NCBI RefSeq assembly: GCF_004421005.1 | Contig: NZ_CP038026.1 | Location: forward strand, 806,001 to 870,000 | DNA length: 64,000 bases | Reading direction: 5' to 3' | From: Pseudoduganella plicata | GTDB taxonomy: Bacteria > Pseudomonadota > Gammaproteobacteria > Burkholderiales > Burkholderiaceae_D | Shown here: positions 1 through 8,924 of the stretch, piece by piece | How positions within the stretch are numbered: position 1 is the stretch's first letter | Layout of the letters: the number at the start of each line of letters is the position of its first letter | The notes under the pieces: model-generated | Databases searched by the model: none | Seen by the model: the letters and a program-made list of their open reading frames with translations, nothing else | What the model was told of the DNA's origin: nothing | Position numbers and translations under genes: made by a program

Positions 1-452
1 TCGACACGCTGGCCCGGATAAATCGCCCCCGTACCGCGCTGATAACTGTATATCTCTGTCTCATAACCGGGCCCAAAATAGTTCGCCGTGATAAACGAGA
101 AATTATGGTCGTGGTAATCGTAATACGACAGGACGTCGGCAAGAATGGCGCGGCGGCGCGGATCGACCGGCAATAATGGCCACAGATTGATGCGGATGGC
201 GAACGGACCGCTACTGGCGAGATGGCAGGACTGCGAACTGTAGAAGTGCGAGCTGCCCTGGCGCCAGTGCGTCAGGCTGTGATTGATACACCTCTGCAAC
301 AGTGCAGGGTCGCCAGCCAGCCCGTACAGGGGTTCGGCGAGCGCCAGCAGCGCGGCCGGATCGCGGGGATCCACTTGCTTCCTGGCAGTTTCCAGGAGTT
401 CCTCCACACCCACCCGACGCGTGGGACGGCAGGCAAACTGCTGCTTTCTCAT
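1..452 (-). CDS. Hypothetical protein, C-terminus beyond window
   Basis: The first 150 codons of a minus-strand gene are visible and remain open to the window edge. The ATG at 450-452 has a GGAGG ribosome site seven bases upstream. The N-terminal third is basic and helical. Residues 110-118 form a His/Tyr-rich stretch (YYDYHDHNF) in what looks like beta-strand sequence, which could bind a metal as in cupin-like folds; that is inference. I do not recognise the family. Its start codon overlaps the stop codon of the upstream gene by four bases (ATGA), so the two are probably translationally coupled and functionally linked. Confidence 0.75.
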   Translation of the reverse strand, partial: MRKQQFACRPTRRVGVEELLETARKQVDPRDPAALLALAEPLYGLAGDPALLQRCINHSLTHWRQGSSHFYSSQSCHLASSGPFAIRINLWPLLPVDPRRRAILADVLSYYDYHDHNFSFITANYFGPGYETEIYSYQRGTGAIYPGQRV

Positions 453-1330
453 CGGGTACCTCCACAGTGCTGCAGCGTACGGCGGGCGGCATCGCGCACG
501 AAGCGGTGCCGGTCGTGCGCCGCCATGTCCTGTACTACCTGCAGCGCCACGTGGCGGCTGTGCTTGCCCAGTGCGGTAGCGGCAGCCCAGCGTACGTGGT
601 GGTCCGGGTGCCCCGTCAGGTCCGAAACGGCGGCCAGGGGATAGTCAGGCCGGCGCGCGTCCAGCAAGCCCAGCATTACGCACAGGACAGAATGCTCTTC
701 CGACGCCATGCTGGCGCCCAGTGGCACCAGCGTGGCGGGATCGAACGACACGACCTGGGCATTGACCGGTGCACTGCCGAGCGCGACATAGATGGCGTCG
801 CTGTCCTCGGGCAGCAGGGGAAAGCGGCGCCGCGCCTCGACCTGGATCAGCTCGCCATTGGCGACCGTTTCGCTGCCATCGGGGCGAATCTTCAATGTCG
901 CGTCAAACACATCGAAATCGGCTCCCGGCACCAGGCAATACCACTGCACCGTAATCGGCCGCGGTGAAACGACCAGTATCAGTGTATTGGCCGGATAGTT
1001 CATCAGTGCCGCACGCCAGGATTTGCTGCTGAACGACGGAACGTCCGGCCGATCCTTGATGACGCGCAGCGTCATGACGGATGAATAGCACATCAGGAGC
1101 ATGTCGCTATTCACCGCCGGATCGCCATTGTCCATCGCACCGGTCAGCACACGCCCCAGGCAGGCATTCACCAGCGCGGTCAGCAAGCCCGGTTGGGCGA
1201 ACAACGCGTGAAAGCGCGGCGCCAGCGCTGCAATATGGTCGGGCCCATGCCGTTCCAGGGCCGCATGCGCCTCGTTGACGAATCCGGCAATTGCCGGCGG
1301 TGCCCAGTGCATTATCTGCGGATGTGCCAT
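449..1330 (-). CDS. Hypothetical protein with C-terminal HEAT-like repeats
   Basis: This 293-residue protein has a GGGAG ribosome site before its ATG and no signal peptide. The N-terminal 60 residues look helical and the middle (about 85-195) is rich in predicted beta-strands. Residues about 205-290 resemble HEAT or PBS-lyase repeats (paired helices with D-x-x-x-x-V-R-x-A-A-A-x-A-L spacing), a scaffold for protein binding. No catalytic motif is visible. It is first in a two-gene unit with the gene running off the window. Function unknown; a partner or chaperone role for the downstream protein is a guess. Confidence 0.75.
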   Translation of the reverse strand: MAHPQIMHWAPPAIAGFVNEAHAALERHGPDHIAALAPRFHALFAQPGLLTALVNACLGRVLTGAMDNGDPAVNSDMLLMCYSSVMTLRVIKDRPDVPSFSSKSWRAALMNYPANTLILVVSPRPITVQWYCLVPGADFDVFDATLKIRPDGSETVANGELIQVEARRRFPLLPEDSDAIYVALGSAPVNAQVVSFDPATLVPLGASMASEEHSVLCVMLGLLDARRPDYPLAAVSDLTGHPDHHVRWAAATALGKHSRHVALQVVQDMAAHDRHRFVRDAARRTLQHCGGTR

Positions 1331-1378
1331 CGCGTGCTCCCCTGTTATTTCATTCGTTTCCGGTGTCCGTTCCTTCTG

Positions 1379-1440
1379 CCCGTTTCTCGTGCCCGTTTCT
1401 CGTACCCGTTCTTATGCGTGCTTATACGCGTTCTCGTACC
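1379..1440. repeat. Imperfect 12-13 bp tandem repeats
   Basis: About five degenerate copies of a CCCGTTTCTCGTA-like unit lie head to tail just upstream of the HEAT-repeat gene; the first two copies differ by one base. The rest of the gap (1331-1788) separates divergent genes and must hold both promoters. A TTGACA at about 1757 has no convincing -10 partner, so I call no promoter there. Confidence 0.6.
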
Positions 1441-1788
1441 GGTGTCGCGAGCCCGCCTGCCGGCCGCTTGAGCCATTTTTCTGCTGAGGGAGTTTAATGG
1501 CCGTACCGCCCAGTCGCCTGATATCGCACAAGCGCGTTCCAGCTTTAATTTCGTCAATTTCTGCCCGGTACTTTAAGTGGTTCAGTTGCAACTCTGCTGT
1601 GTGACGGGCCGGAACGCAAAGTTGGCGAGGTTGCCCGATCCTTGTAATCCCTCTCTTACAACGCAACGGGATGCGTGCTGCTACTCATCCTCGCCGCGCC
1701 CCACCATACTCGTTGCATGGATGACAACGCCATCACGCGGTGTCCCGTCATTGACAGCCCAACAAAGAGAAACGCCTGAGAGACACCG

Positions 1789-3264
1789 ATGCAAACGACC
1801 GCCTACGCCCAGTGCACCGCCCCCGCCGCCCAAGCAGCCGAGATCGGCACCGACAAAGCCAAGCCCGTCTACAACCGGCTCGCGATGATGGAAGACCCGG
1901 CCCTCGCAGCCGGCTACCTGGAGGCGCGCCTGGTCGAGGCGGCCACGCTGCCCGCCGACCTGCCGGAATCGCTGGACGAGATGGCGGGCTGGATTGCCCG
2001 CCATACCGATGCAGTCGGCACTGCCTACCGCGACTACCTGGCAGGCCGCAAGGCCGGTGCGCCGCGCCGCTACTTCCACACGAAATCGCAGGCGCTGTAT
2101 TTCCTCAAGGCAGTCGCCCCCACCAAACTGGTGGACGGCGCGTGGCTGTACGGTGTTCTGCAGCGCTGGGACGACGAGGATTTCCGCCCGCTGATCCGGA
2201 TCTATCTGGAAGAGCTGGGCAATGGCGTGCCGGACAAGAATCACGTGCTCATCTATCGCAAGCTGCTGGCCCAGCACGGCTGCGAACAGTGGCAGGACCT
2301 GCCCGACACGCACTTCCTGCAGGGCGCGATTCAGCTGGCGCTGGCGCAGGGCGCCGAGAGCTTCCTGCCGGAGCTGATCGGCTACAACCTGGGCTACGAA
2401 CAGCTGCCCCTGCACCTGCTGATCACCTCGTACGAGCTGAACGAACTGGGCATCGACCCGTATTACTTCACCCTGCACGTCACGGTCGACAACGCCGCCA
2501 CCGGCCACGCCCATACGGCCCTGGAAGGGCTGAAGCAGATCATGCCGCGCGTCGGCGACGCCAGCGACTTCCTGCGCCGCGTGGCAGCCGGCTTCCGCCT
2601 CAATGACCTGGGCGTCGGGACGGTCGATGCAATCGCCTCGTTCGACCTGGAGGCCGAAACGGTCGCCATGCTGGCCGCCAAGAGCACGGTCGGCAAGAAC
2701 ATGCACTCCGATTACTGCCGCGTTGCGGGCCGCACCGTCAACGACTGGCTGTCGGACGCCACGCAGATTCCCCTGTTCCTGGAAAAGCTGGAAGCGCAGG
2801 GCTGGATTCGCCGCGGCGAGCCAGCCGAGAACAGCCGTTTCTGGAAACTGATCCAGGGCGAACGCGCCGAAATGTTCGGCGTCTTCAGCCCCTACGAGCA
2901 GCAGTTGCTGCAGGACTGGATCGCCACGCCGCGCGCCGGCACCGACCAGGCCGCGACGGACAGCCCCACGGAGGCACCGCGCGTGCTGAGCCACCGCGCC
3001 ATGCTGCGCAGCATGGAGACACTCAATTCCGGCACCAGCCCTCGCAGCAGCGCGCCGCGTGGCCTGATCCGCCACCGTTTCCCTGACGACGAGCACGCAT
3101 GGGAATCCATCGGCTGCGAATTGCGGCTGCTGGAGGCACGCCTGGCCGCCACCTCCAGCAAGGAGGAAGCGATGGACCTGCTGGTGGGCCTGATGTCGCC
3201 GGAGCGCCACCACACGTCTTCCGGCCTGATGGCGACCCGGGTCTTCAGCCGGCTGTACGGCTGA
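1789..3264 (+). CDS. Iron-containing redox enzyme, haem-oxygenase-like (HDO) fold
   Basis: This 491-residue soluble protein resembles the haem-oxygenase-like diiron oxidase family (Haem_oxygenas_2). Visible candidate metal ligands are Glu141/Glu142 and His152 in the first helical half, then His230, Asp234 and His240 in the segment that reads H-x3-D-x5-H, matching the family's usual helix-borne ligands. Family members use diiron and O2 to modify amino acids, fatty acids or natural-product precursors; the substrate here cannot be read from sequence. The C-terminal 120 residues are less conserved in appearance. A GAGAG ribosome site precedes the ATG. It lies just ahead of the cyanophycin operon but a strong terminator separates them. 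Confidence 0.8.
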   Translation: MQTTAYAQCTAPAAQAAEIGTDKAKPVYNRLAMMEDPALAAGYLEARLVEAATLPADLPESLDEMAGWIARHTDAVGTAYRDYLAGRKAGAPRRYFHTKSQALYFLKAVAPTKLVDGAWLYGVLQRWDDEDFRPLIRIYLEELGNGVPDKNHVLIYRKLLAQHGCEQWQDLPDTHFLQGAIQLALAQGAESFLPELIGYNLGYEQLPLHLLITSYELNELGIDPYYFTLHVTVDNAATGHAHTALEGLKQIMPRVGDASDFLRRVAAGFRLNDLGVGTVDAIASFDLEAETVAMLAAKSTVGKNMHSDYCRVAGRTVNDWLSDATQIPLFLEKLEAQGWIRRGEPAENSRFWKLIQGERAEMFGVFSPYEQQLLQDWIATPRAGTDQAATDSPTEAPRVLSHRAMLRSMETLNSGTSPRSSAPRGLIRHRFPDDEHAWESIGCELRLLEARLAATSSKEEAMDLLVGLMSPERHHTSSGLMATRVFSRLYG

Positions 3265-3337
3265 ACCGGGGCGGCGGCGCCCCCTTGGCCGCGTTGTTTC
3301 CCGCATCGTTCCATTTGCCGCGCACGGCGCGGCTCCC

Positions 3338-3358
3338 GCCGGCAGTCGCCGGCTTTTT
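3338..3358 (+). terminator. Rho-independent terminator after the HDO gene
   Basis: A perfect GCCGGC / AGTC loop / GCCGGC stem is followed by TTTTT. It lies 16 bases before the methyltransferase start codon, so it may act as an attenuator for the cyanophycin operon as well as a terminator for the gene upstream. Confidence 0.75.
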
Positions 3359-3373
3359 CAATCGAGGCCACCC

Positions 3374-4398
3374 ATGATGAATGTCACCACCAGCACCGCC
3401 GACGCCGCCGTGCCGCACGCCCCATCCACCAGACCGGAGGATGGCGCGCCCGCGCGCCCGGATGCTGCCACGGCGGCGCTGCTGGAGCTGGGCCGCGCGC
3501 TGCAGGCGGCCGGCTACCGCTTCACGACCGTGACCCCCGCCACGCACAACCGCGTGCGCGCTCGCGCCGAGCATGTCTGGGCCCGCGACCTGTGCGACGT
3601 GTTCGGCTGGAGCCGGCCGTTTCACAGCGACGCCGTGCCGCCCGACATCCTGCGCCTGATGCAGGCCGCCGGCATCGCCCAGCCGCATCGGGACGGCTGG
3701 CGCTGCACGTTGCGCGTCTCGGAGCTGGGCGGCCAGCTGTACTTTCACTCGGCCTACCCACCGCCGACGCCGACGCGGTGTTCTTCGGACCCGATACCTA
3801 CCGCTTCGGCCGCGCCCTGCAGCGTGAGCTGGCCGACATGAAGGCGCTCGGCCGCACCGTGCAACGCGCCGCCGACGTGGGCGCGGGCGGCGGTCCCGGC
3901 GCGGCCACCGTCGCGCTGGCTTGCCCGGACGCGCAGGTCTATGCGTTGGACATCAACGACAAGGCCCTGCGCCTGTGCGGCGTCAACATGCAACTCGCGG
4001 GCGCAACGAACGTCGACGTGCGCCGCAGCGACCTGCTCAACGACATCGATGGCGAACTGGACCTGATCGTCTCGAACCCGCCCTACCTGCTCGATCCGTC
4101 GGAACGGGCTTACCGCCACGGCGGCGGCGAACTGGGCGCGGGTTTGTCGCTGTCCCTCGTCGGGCAGGCCGTCACGCGCCTGGCACCCGGCGGCACGCTG
4201 CTGCTCTACACCGGCGTCGCCATGCGCCACAACAGCGACCCGTTCCTGGCAGCAGTCACGCCGTTGCTGGACGGGCTCACCTGGACGTACGAGGAGATCG
4301 ACCCGGACGTGTTCGGCGAAGAGCTCGACACGCCAGCCTACCAGGACACCGACCGTATCGCCGCCGTCTGGCTCAAGGCCACCCGGCCGCGCCACTGA
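3374..4398 (+). pseudogene. Class I SAM-dependent methyltransferase, frameshifted
   Basis: Two overlapping reading frames together make one methyltransferase of about 341 residues. The first frame (from ATG 3374) gives the helical N-terminal domain to LYFHSAY; the second resumes with TADADAVFFGPDTYRF and carries the SAM site (ADVGAGGGPGA), the acidic DIND motif and the NPPYLL motif typical of HemK/PrmC-like N-methyltransferases. The join is at the CCC of 3757-3759, where one extra C restores a single frame. The substrate is unknown; NPPY enzymes methylate Gln side chains, adenine or related amide nitrogens. It sits 21 bases before the isoaspartyl peptidase gene and is first in the cyanophycin operon. 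It may be a true mutation or a base-calling error. Confidence 0.8.
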
Positions 4399-4419
4399 TC
4401 AAACCATTCAAGAGACATC

Positions 4420-5322
4420 ATGCAATCCAAGCAAACTTTCGAGCCGATGGTGCTCACCCATGGCGGCGCGGGCGGCAGCCGCGACCAGGACGACGGCTGC
4501 CAGCTGGCCGCCCGTAGCGCCATCGACCGCCTGCATGGTGGCGGCTCCGCGCTCGACGCGGCCGTCGCCGCCGTCGTCGCGCTGGAAAACGATGGCCGCT
4601 ACAATGCCGGCAGCGGCTCCGTGCTGTGCCTGGACGGCCACACCATCGAGATGGACGCTTCCGTCATGGATTCGACGGGCGCGCTGGGCGCGGTCGCCTG
4701 CATCCGGCGCGTAAGAAACCCGGTGCTGGTGGCGCAGTCCGTGACGCGCACGCCGCACTGGCTGCTGGCCGGCGAAGGCGCCGAGCGCTTTGCCCGCGTT
4801 GCCGGCTTCGACAGCTGGCACGAGATCAGCGAACGCCAGCGCGCGAAACACGAGAAGTTGCTGCGCACGCTGGCCGGCGCCGAACAGGCCACGCCCGGCG
4901 TGCCGAACCGCGCGTTTGCCGAGCACTGGAACTACGACACGCCACCGGCCTTCCAGCCCTGCGACACCGTCGGCGCCGTCGTGCGCGATGCGAACGGCCG
5001 CTTTGCCGTGGCCTGCTCGACGGGTGGCTCGGCGCCGTCGCTGCTGGGCCGAGTGGGCGACACGCCCGTCATCGGCAGCGGCTTCTATGCCGCCGATGAC
5101 GGAGCCGTTGCCGTCACCGGTATTGGCGAGCATATCGTCAGGAAGCTGCTGGCCTACACCGTCTACGGCTGGATCGCCGGCGGCATGCCGGCGCAGGAGG
5201 CAGCCGATAAAGGCGTGGCCCTGTTCCCGGACGACATCGACGTCGGCGTCATCGCCCTCGGCCGGGAGGACGCCGGCATGGCCAGCAACCGCGAAATGCC
5301 CTGCGCGCAGGTGGCCGCATGA
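4420..5322 (+). CDS. iaaA: Isoaspartyl peptidase / plant-type L-asparaginase
   Basis: This 300-residue Ntn-hydrolase of the asparaginase 2 family cleaves beta-aspartyl dipeptides. The auto-processing and nucleophile threonine is visible at about residue 183 in CDTVGAV, followed by the conserved ACSTGG stretch; THGGAGG near the N-terminus and YNAGSGS (about 61-67) are also family signatures. In cyanophycin-using bacteria such enzymes split the beta-Asp-Arg dipeptides released by cyanophycinase into Asp and Arg. Its stop overlaps the cyanophycinase start by four bases (ATGA), fully consistent with that pathway role. Confidence 0.93.
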   Translation: MQSKQTFEPMVLTHGGAGGSRDQDDGCQLAARSAIDRLHGGGSALDAAVAAVVALENDGRYNAGSGSVLCLDGHTIEMDASVMDSTGALGAVACIRRVRNPVLVAQSVTRTPHWLLAGEGAERFARVAGFDSWHEISERQRAKHEKLLRTLAGAEQATPGVPNRAFAEHWNYDTPPAFQPCDTVGAVVRDANGRFAVACSTGGSAPSLLGRVGDTPVIGSGFYAADDGAVAVTGIGEHIVRKLLAYTVYGWIAGGMPAQEAADKGVALFPDDIDVGVIALGREDAGMASNREMPCAQVAA

Positions 5323-6236
5323 CGGACGAGGACATGAACGCAGCCGTCGACCGCAGCCAGCACGGCCACCTGGTCATCGTCGGCGGCCATGAGGACCGCG
5401 AGAACAGCAAGGAAATCCTCAGCCGCTTCGTCGAACTGTCCGGTGGCGGCAAGGCCACCATTGCCGTCATCACGGCGGCCAGCAAGGTGCCCGACGAGAT
5501 GTGGAAACGCTACAACGCAGTCTTCACGGAACTGGGCGCGCGCCAGGTGATCCGCATCGACCTGCCCGACCGCGCCGCCGCCAACGATCCGGCGCTGGCC
5601 GGGCGTGTGCGCAATGCCGACGGCATCTTCATGACGGGTGGCGACCAGAAGCGCCTGCTGGCCATGATCGGCGGCACCCTGATGGACGAGGCGATGCACG
5701 GCGCGCTGAAACAGCGGGGCGCCTGCATCGGCGGCACCAGCGCGGGCGCTTCCGCCATGTGCGGCCATATGCTGGCCGACGGCAAGGCCGACCTGCTGCC
5801 CGAGAAGGGTTCCGTCAGCCTGGGCGCCGGACTCGGGTTCGTCCAGCGCGTCGTCATCGACCAGCACTTTTCCGAACGCCACCGGCTGGCGCGCCTGCTG
5901 ACCATCGTGGCGCAGAACCCGTACCTGCTGGGCGTCGGCATCGACGAGGACACGGCGCTTGTCGTGGAACGCGGGGTCGGCATCGAGGTGATCGGCGCCG
6001 GCAGCGTCACCGTCGTCGACGGCCGGGCCATGATCTCGAATGTGGCCGACATCCCGTCCGGCGGCACGCCGCAGCTGATCGACGTGCGCCTGCACCTCCT
6101 GCCGGCCGGTAGCAGCTTCGCCCTGCCGGAAGAGGTGGGGCATCCCAACCAGCTGCGGCCGGACACCACGCGCCGCACGCCCGACCCCCTGACCGACTTC
6201 GTGCGCAACGTTACAAAAAGGAATCCCGTATCATGA
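5319..6236 (+). CDS. cphB: Cyanophycinase
   Basis: This 305-residue serine peptidase of family S51 degrades the storage polymer cyanophycin to beta-Asp-Arg dipeptides. The nucleophile serine lies in GGTSAGAS, and the family signatures MTGGDQ and DQHFSERHR are present. No signal peptide is seen, so it is the cytoplasmic type. It overlaps both neighbours by four bases, so translation of iaaA, cphB and cphA is coupled and breakdown and synthesis enzymes are made together. Confidence 0.95.
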   Translation: MTDEDMNAAVDRSQHGHLVIVGGHEDRENSKEILSRFVELSGGGKATIAVITAASKVPDEMWKRYNAVFTELGARQVIRIDLPDRAAANDPALAGRVRNADGIFMTGGDQKRLLAMIGGTLMDEAMHGALKQRGACIGGTSAGASAMCGHMLADGKADLLPEKGSVSLGAGLGFVQRVVIDQHFSERHRLARLLTIVAQNPYLLGVGIDEDTALVVERGVGIEVIGAGSVTVVDGRAMISNVADIPSGGTPQLIDVRLHLLPAGSSFALPEEVGHPNQLRPDTTRRTPDPLTDFVRNVTKRNPVS

Positions 6237-8878
6237 AAATCGTCGAACAGCGGCTGTTGCGCGGCCCGAACCTGTATGCCGCCAGGCCATGCCTGCTGAC
6301 GGTGATCGACCTGGAAGACCTGTACCAGGTGTCGTCGCGCGATATCGAAGGCTTCACCGCGCGGCTGCTGACCGCCATCCCCAGCCTGATGTCGCACCGC
6401 TGCTCGCCCGGTCACTTCGGCGGCTTCGTCGAACGGCTCAAGGACGGCACGTACATGGGCCACATCATCGAACACGTGACGCTGGAGCTGCAGTGCCTCG
6501 TCGGCACGCCGTCCGGCTTCGGGCGCACCCGCCGCGTGCGCGGCGAGCCGGGACGGTTCCGCGTCGTCTGCGCATTCAAAGACGAACACGTGGTGACGGA
6601 GGCCTTCGACCTTGCCCTCGAACTGGTGGAGGCACTCGCCCATGGCCGCGACTACGACCTGGCGGAGCCGCTGGCCGCGCTGCGCCGCACGGCGGAACGC
6701 CATGCCGTGGGCACCAGCACCGCGGCCGTGCTGAAGGCGGCGCGGCGGCGCCGCATTCCGTACTTCCGCGTGACGGAGACGGGTAACCTGTTCCAGCTGG
6801 GCTGGGGCAGCCGGCAAAAGCGGCTGCAGGCCACGATGACGGGCGACGCCAGCAACATCGCCTGCCGCATCGCCAGCGACAAGGGGCTGACCAAGGCACT
6901 GCTGAAGGAAGCGGGCGTGCTCGTTCCGGACGGGACGGTCGTCACCACGGTCGAGGAAGCGCAGCGCGCGGCACGCCGGCTGCGCGGCCCGGCGACGGTC
7001 AAACCGCTGGACGCCAACCAGGGCAAGGGCGTGACGACGCGCTGCACGACGCCGGAGGAAGTGGCGGAGGCGTTCGAGGGCGCCCGCCGCCACAGCCGCA
7101 ACATCATCGTCGAACGTTTCATCGAAGGTCAGGACTACCGCGTGCTGGTGGCCGGCAACAAGGTAGCGGCGGCATCGCTGCGCCGCCCGCCGACTGTGAT
7201 CGGCGACGGCCACCGTACCGTACGCGAACTGGTCAACGTGGAAAACCAGAACCCGGCGCGGGGCAAGGGACACGCCAACATCATGACGCAGATCGCGCTG
7301 GACGAGCACGCCGCAACGCAGCTGCGCAAGCAGGGCTACACGTTCGACAGCGTGCCATCGGTCGGCGTGCCGGTCACCTTGCGCAGCAACGCCAACCTGT
7401 CCACGGGCGGCACGGCCGAAGACGTGACGGACCTGCTGCCGGAGGAAACGCGCGACACCTGCGTGCGCGCGGCGCGCAAGATCGGCCTGGACGTCGCGGG
7501 CATCGACCTGGTCTGCCGTGACATTTCGCAGCCGCTGGAAAACCAGATGGGCGCCATCATCGAAGTCAACGCCGCGCCGGGCATCCGCATGCACCAGTAT
7601 CCGGCCAGCGGCATGCCGCGCGACGCCGGCGACGCCATCGTCGACGCGATGTACGGCGACCGCGACGGCCGCATCCCCGTCATCGCCATCACGGGCACGA
7701 ACGGCAAGACGACCACGGCGCTGATGACGGGCCACTGCGTGCGCCTGGCCGGCTTCCGCACGGGCGTCACGACCACGGAAGGCATCTACCTGGACGGCAA
7801 GCGCATCGTCAAGGGCGACTGCAGCGGCTACTGGTCGGCGCGCACCGTGCTGACGTCGCCGGACGTCGATTTCGCCGTGCTGGAAACGGCGCGCGGCGGC
7901 ATCCTCAAGCGCGGCCTGGCGTTCGACCGCTGCGACGTGGCCGTGATGCTCAATATCAGCGCGGATCACCTGGGGATGGAAGGCGTCAACACGGTGGAAG
8001 ACCTGGCGCGCGTGAAAGGCGTGGTGGCCCGCTCGGCCGCCCGCTGCGTCGTGCTGAACGCGGAGGACCGCCACTGCGTGCGCATGGCCGGCCGGCTGCG
8101 CGAAAACGTCGAAGTGCTGTACTTCGCCCTGGATCCGGACAACCCGGTGCTGCTGCGCCATCTGGACAACGGCGGCCGCGCCGCCTATCTGCAGGACGGC
8201 ATGCTGGTGCTGGCCGACGGCAACCGCCACTTCGCGCTGCTGCCGGCTGCAGGCATGCCCTCCACGCTCGGCGGGCACGCCCGCTACAACATCGCCAACG
8301 GCCTGGCCGCGGCGGCCGCGCTGATGGCGTCCGGCTTTACCAGCGACGAAATCGCCGCCGGCCTGTCCACGTTCGTCTCGGACGGCCGCAGCAATCCGCT
8401 GCGCACCAACGTGTTCGACGTACAGGGCGTAACGGTCGTGGTGGACTATGCCCACAACCCGGCGGCCTACGCGGCGCTGGGTCAGATGGCGCGCGGCATC
8501 AGCGCTGGCCGCGTCATCGGCGTCATCACGACGCCCGGCGACCGCCGCGACGTGGACTTGCAGGCGGTGGGCCACACCTGCGCGCTCGGCTTCGACGAGA
8601 TCGTTGTCTATGAGTCGCAGAACCGCGGCCGGCTGGAAGGCGCCGCCGCCCAGCTGATGCTCGATGGCGCAATTGCCAGCGGCGCCCAGCGCGATCTGGT
8701 GCACGTGCGGCTGAACGGACGCGAGGCACTGCGCCACGGCCTGACCTTGTGCGCACCCGGTGACGTGCTGATCTTCGCCTGCGGCTCCTCGCTCAACGAA
8801 GTGGTGGAAGCGCTGCGCGAGTCGGACCCCGTCAGCGCCCAGCGCATCGCCGAGCAGGTGGCGTTGCAGGCGGCGTGA
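6233..8878 (+). CDS. cphA: Cyanophycin synthetase
   Basis: This 881-residue enzyme builds multi-L-arginyl-poly-L-aspartate from Asp and Arg with ATP. Three regions are visible: the CphA-specific N-terminal domain (to about 160), an ATP-grasp domain (about 215-480, with IIVERFIEGQDYRVLV and EVNAAPGIRMHQYP) that adds Asp, and a Mur-ligase-like domain (about 485 to the end) with P-loop GTNGKTTT that adds Arg. Length fits full-size CphA1 rather than the shorter CphA2. It is the last gene of the operon and is followed by a strong hairpin. Confidence 0.96.
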   Translation: MKIVEQRLLRGPNLYAARPCLLTVIDLEDLYQVSSRDIEGFTARLLTAIPSLMSHRCSPGHFGGFVERLKDGTYMGHIIEHVTLELQCLVGTPSGFGRTRRVRGEPGRFRVVCAFKDEHVVTEAFDLALELVEALAHGRDYDLAEPLAALRRTAERHAVGTSTAAVLKAARRRRIPYFRVTETGNLFQLGWGSRQKRLQATMTGDASNIACRIASDKGLTKALLKEAGVLVPDGTVVTTVEEAQRAARRLRGPATVKPLDANQGKGVTTRCTTPEEVAEAFEGARRHSRNIIVERFIEGQDYRVLVAGNKVAAASLRRPPTVIGDGHRTVRELVNVENQNPARGKGHANIMTQIALDEHAATQLRKQGYTFDSVPSVGVPVTLRSNANLSTGGTAEDVTDLLPEETRDTCVRAARKIGLDVAGIDLVCRDISQPLENQMGAIIEVNAAPGIRMHQYPASGMPRDAGDAIVDAMYGDRDGRIPVIAITGTNGKTTTALMTGHCVRLAGFRTGVTTTEGIYLDGKRIVKGDCSGYWSARTVLTSPDVDFAVLETARGGILKRGLAFDRCDVAVMLNISADHLGMEGVNTVEDLARVKGVVARSAARCVVLNAEDRHCVRMAGRLRENVEVLYFALDPDNPVLLRHLDNGGRAAYLQDGMLVLADGNRHFALLPAAGMPSTLGGHARYNIANGLAAAAALMASGFTSDEIAAGLSTFVSDGRSNPLRTNVFDVQGVTVVVDYAHNPAAYAALGQMARGISAGRVIGVITTPGDRRDVDLQAVGHTCALGFDEIVVYESQNRGRLEGAAAQLMLDGAIASGAQRDLVHVRLNGREALRHGLTLCAPGDVLIFACGSSLNEVVEALRESDPVSAQRIAEQVALQAA

Positions 8879-8884
8879 GGCGCT

Positions 8885-8919
8885 GGTAACGCCGGCCTCT
8901 CCCGGAGGCGGGCGTTACC
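8885..8919. terminator. Hairpin between convergent cphA and sensor kinase genes
   Basis: GGTAACGCC pairs with GGCGTTACC, and inside it GCCTC pairs with GAGGC around a five-base loop. It starts six bases after the cphA stop and ends five bases before the opposing gene's stop. There is no T tract on either strand, so it probably terminates weakly or protects both transcript ends. Confidence 0.6.
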
Positions 8920-8924
8920 GCCGG

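Noticed and set aside
3750..3765. Programmed -1 ribosomal frameshift in the methyltransferase
   Set aside because: TACCCACC is not a standard slippery heptamer and no pseudoknot-like structure follows; a lost base fits better, especially with three similar cases in the window.
5510..8737. 1075-codon open frame on the minus strand opposite cphB and cphA
   Set aside because: Composition is His/Arg/Ala-rich with no domain, and the plus strand carries clear cyanophycin genes. Long antisense frames are expected at this GC content.
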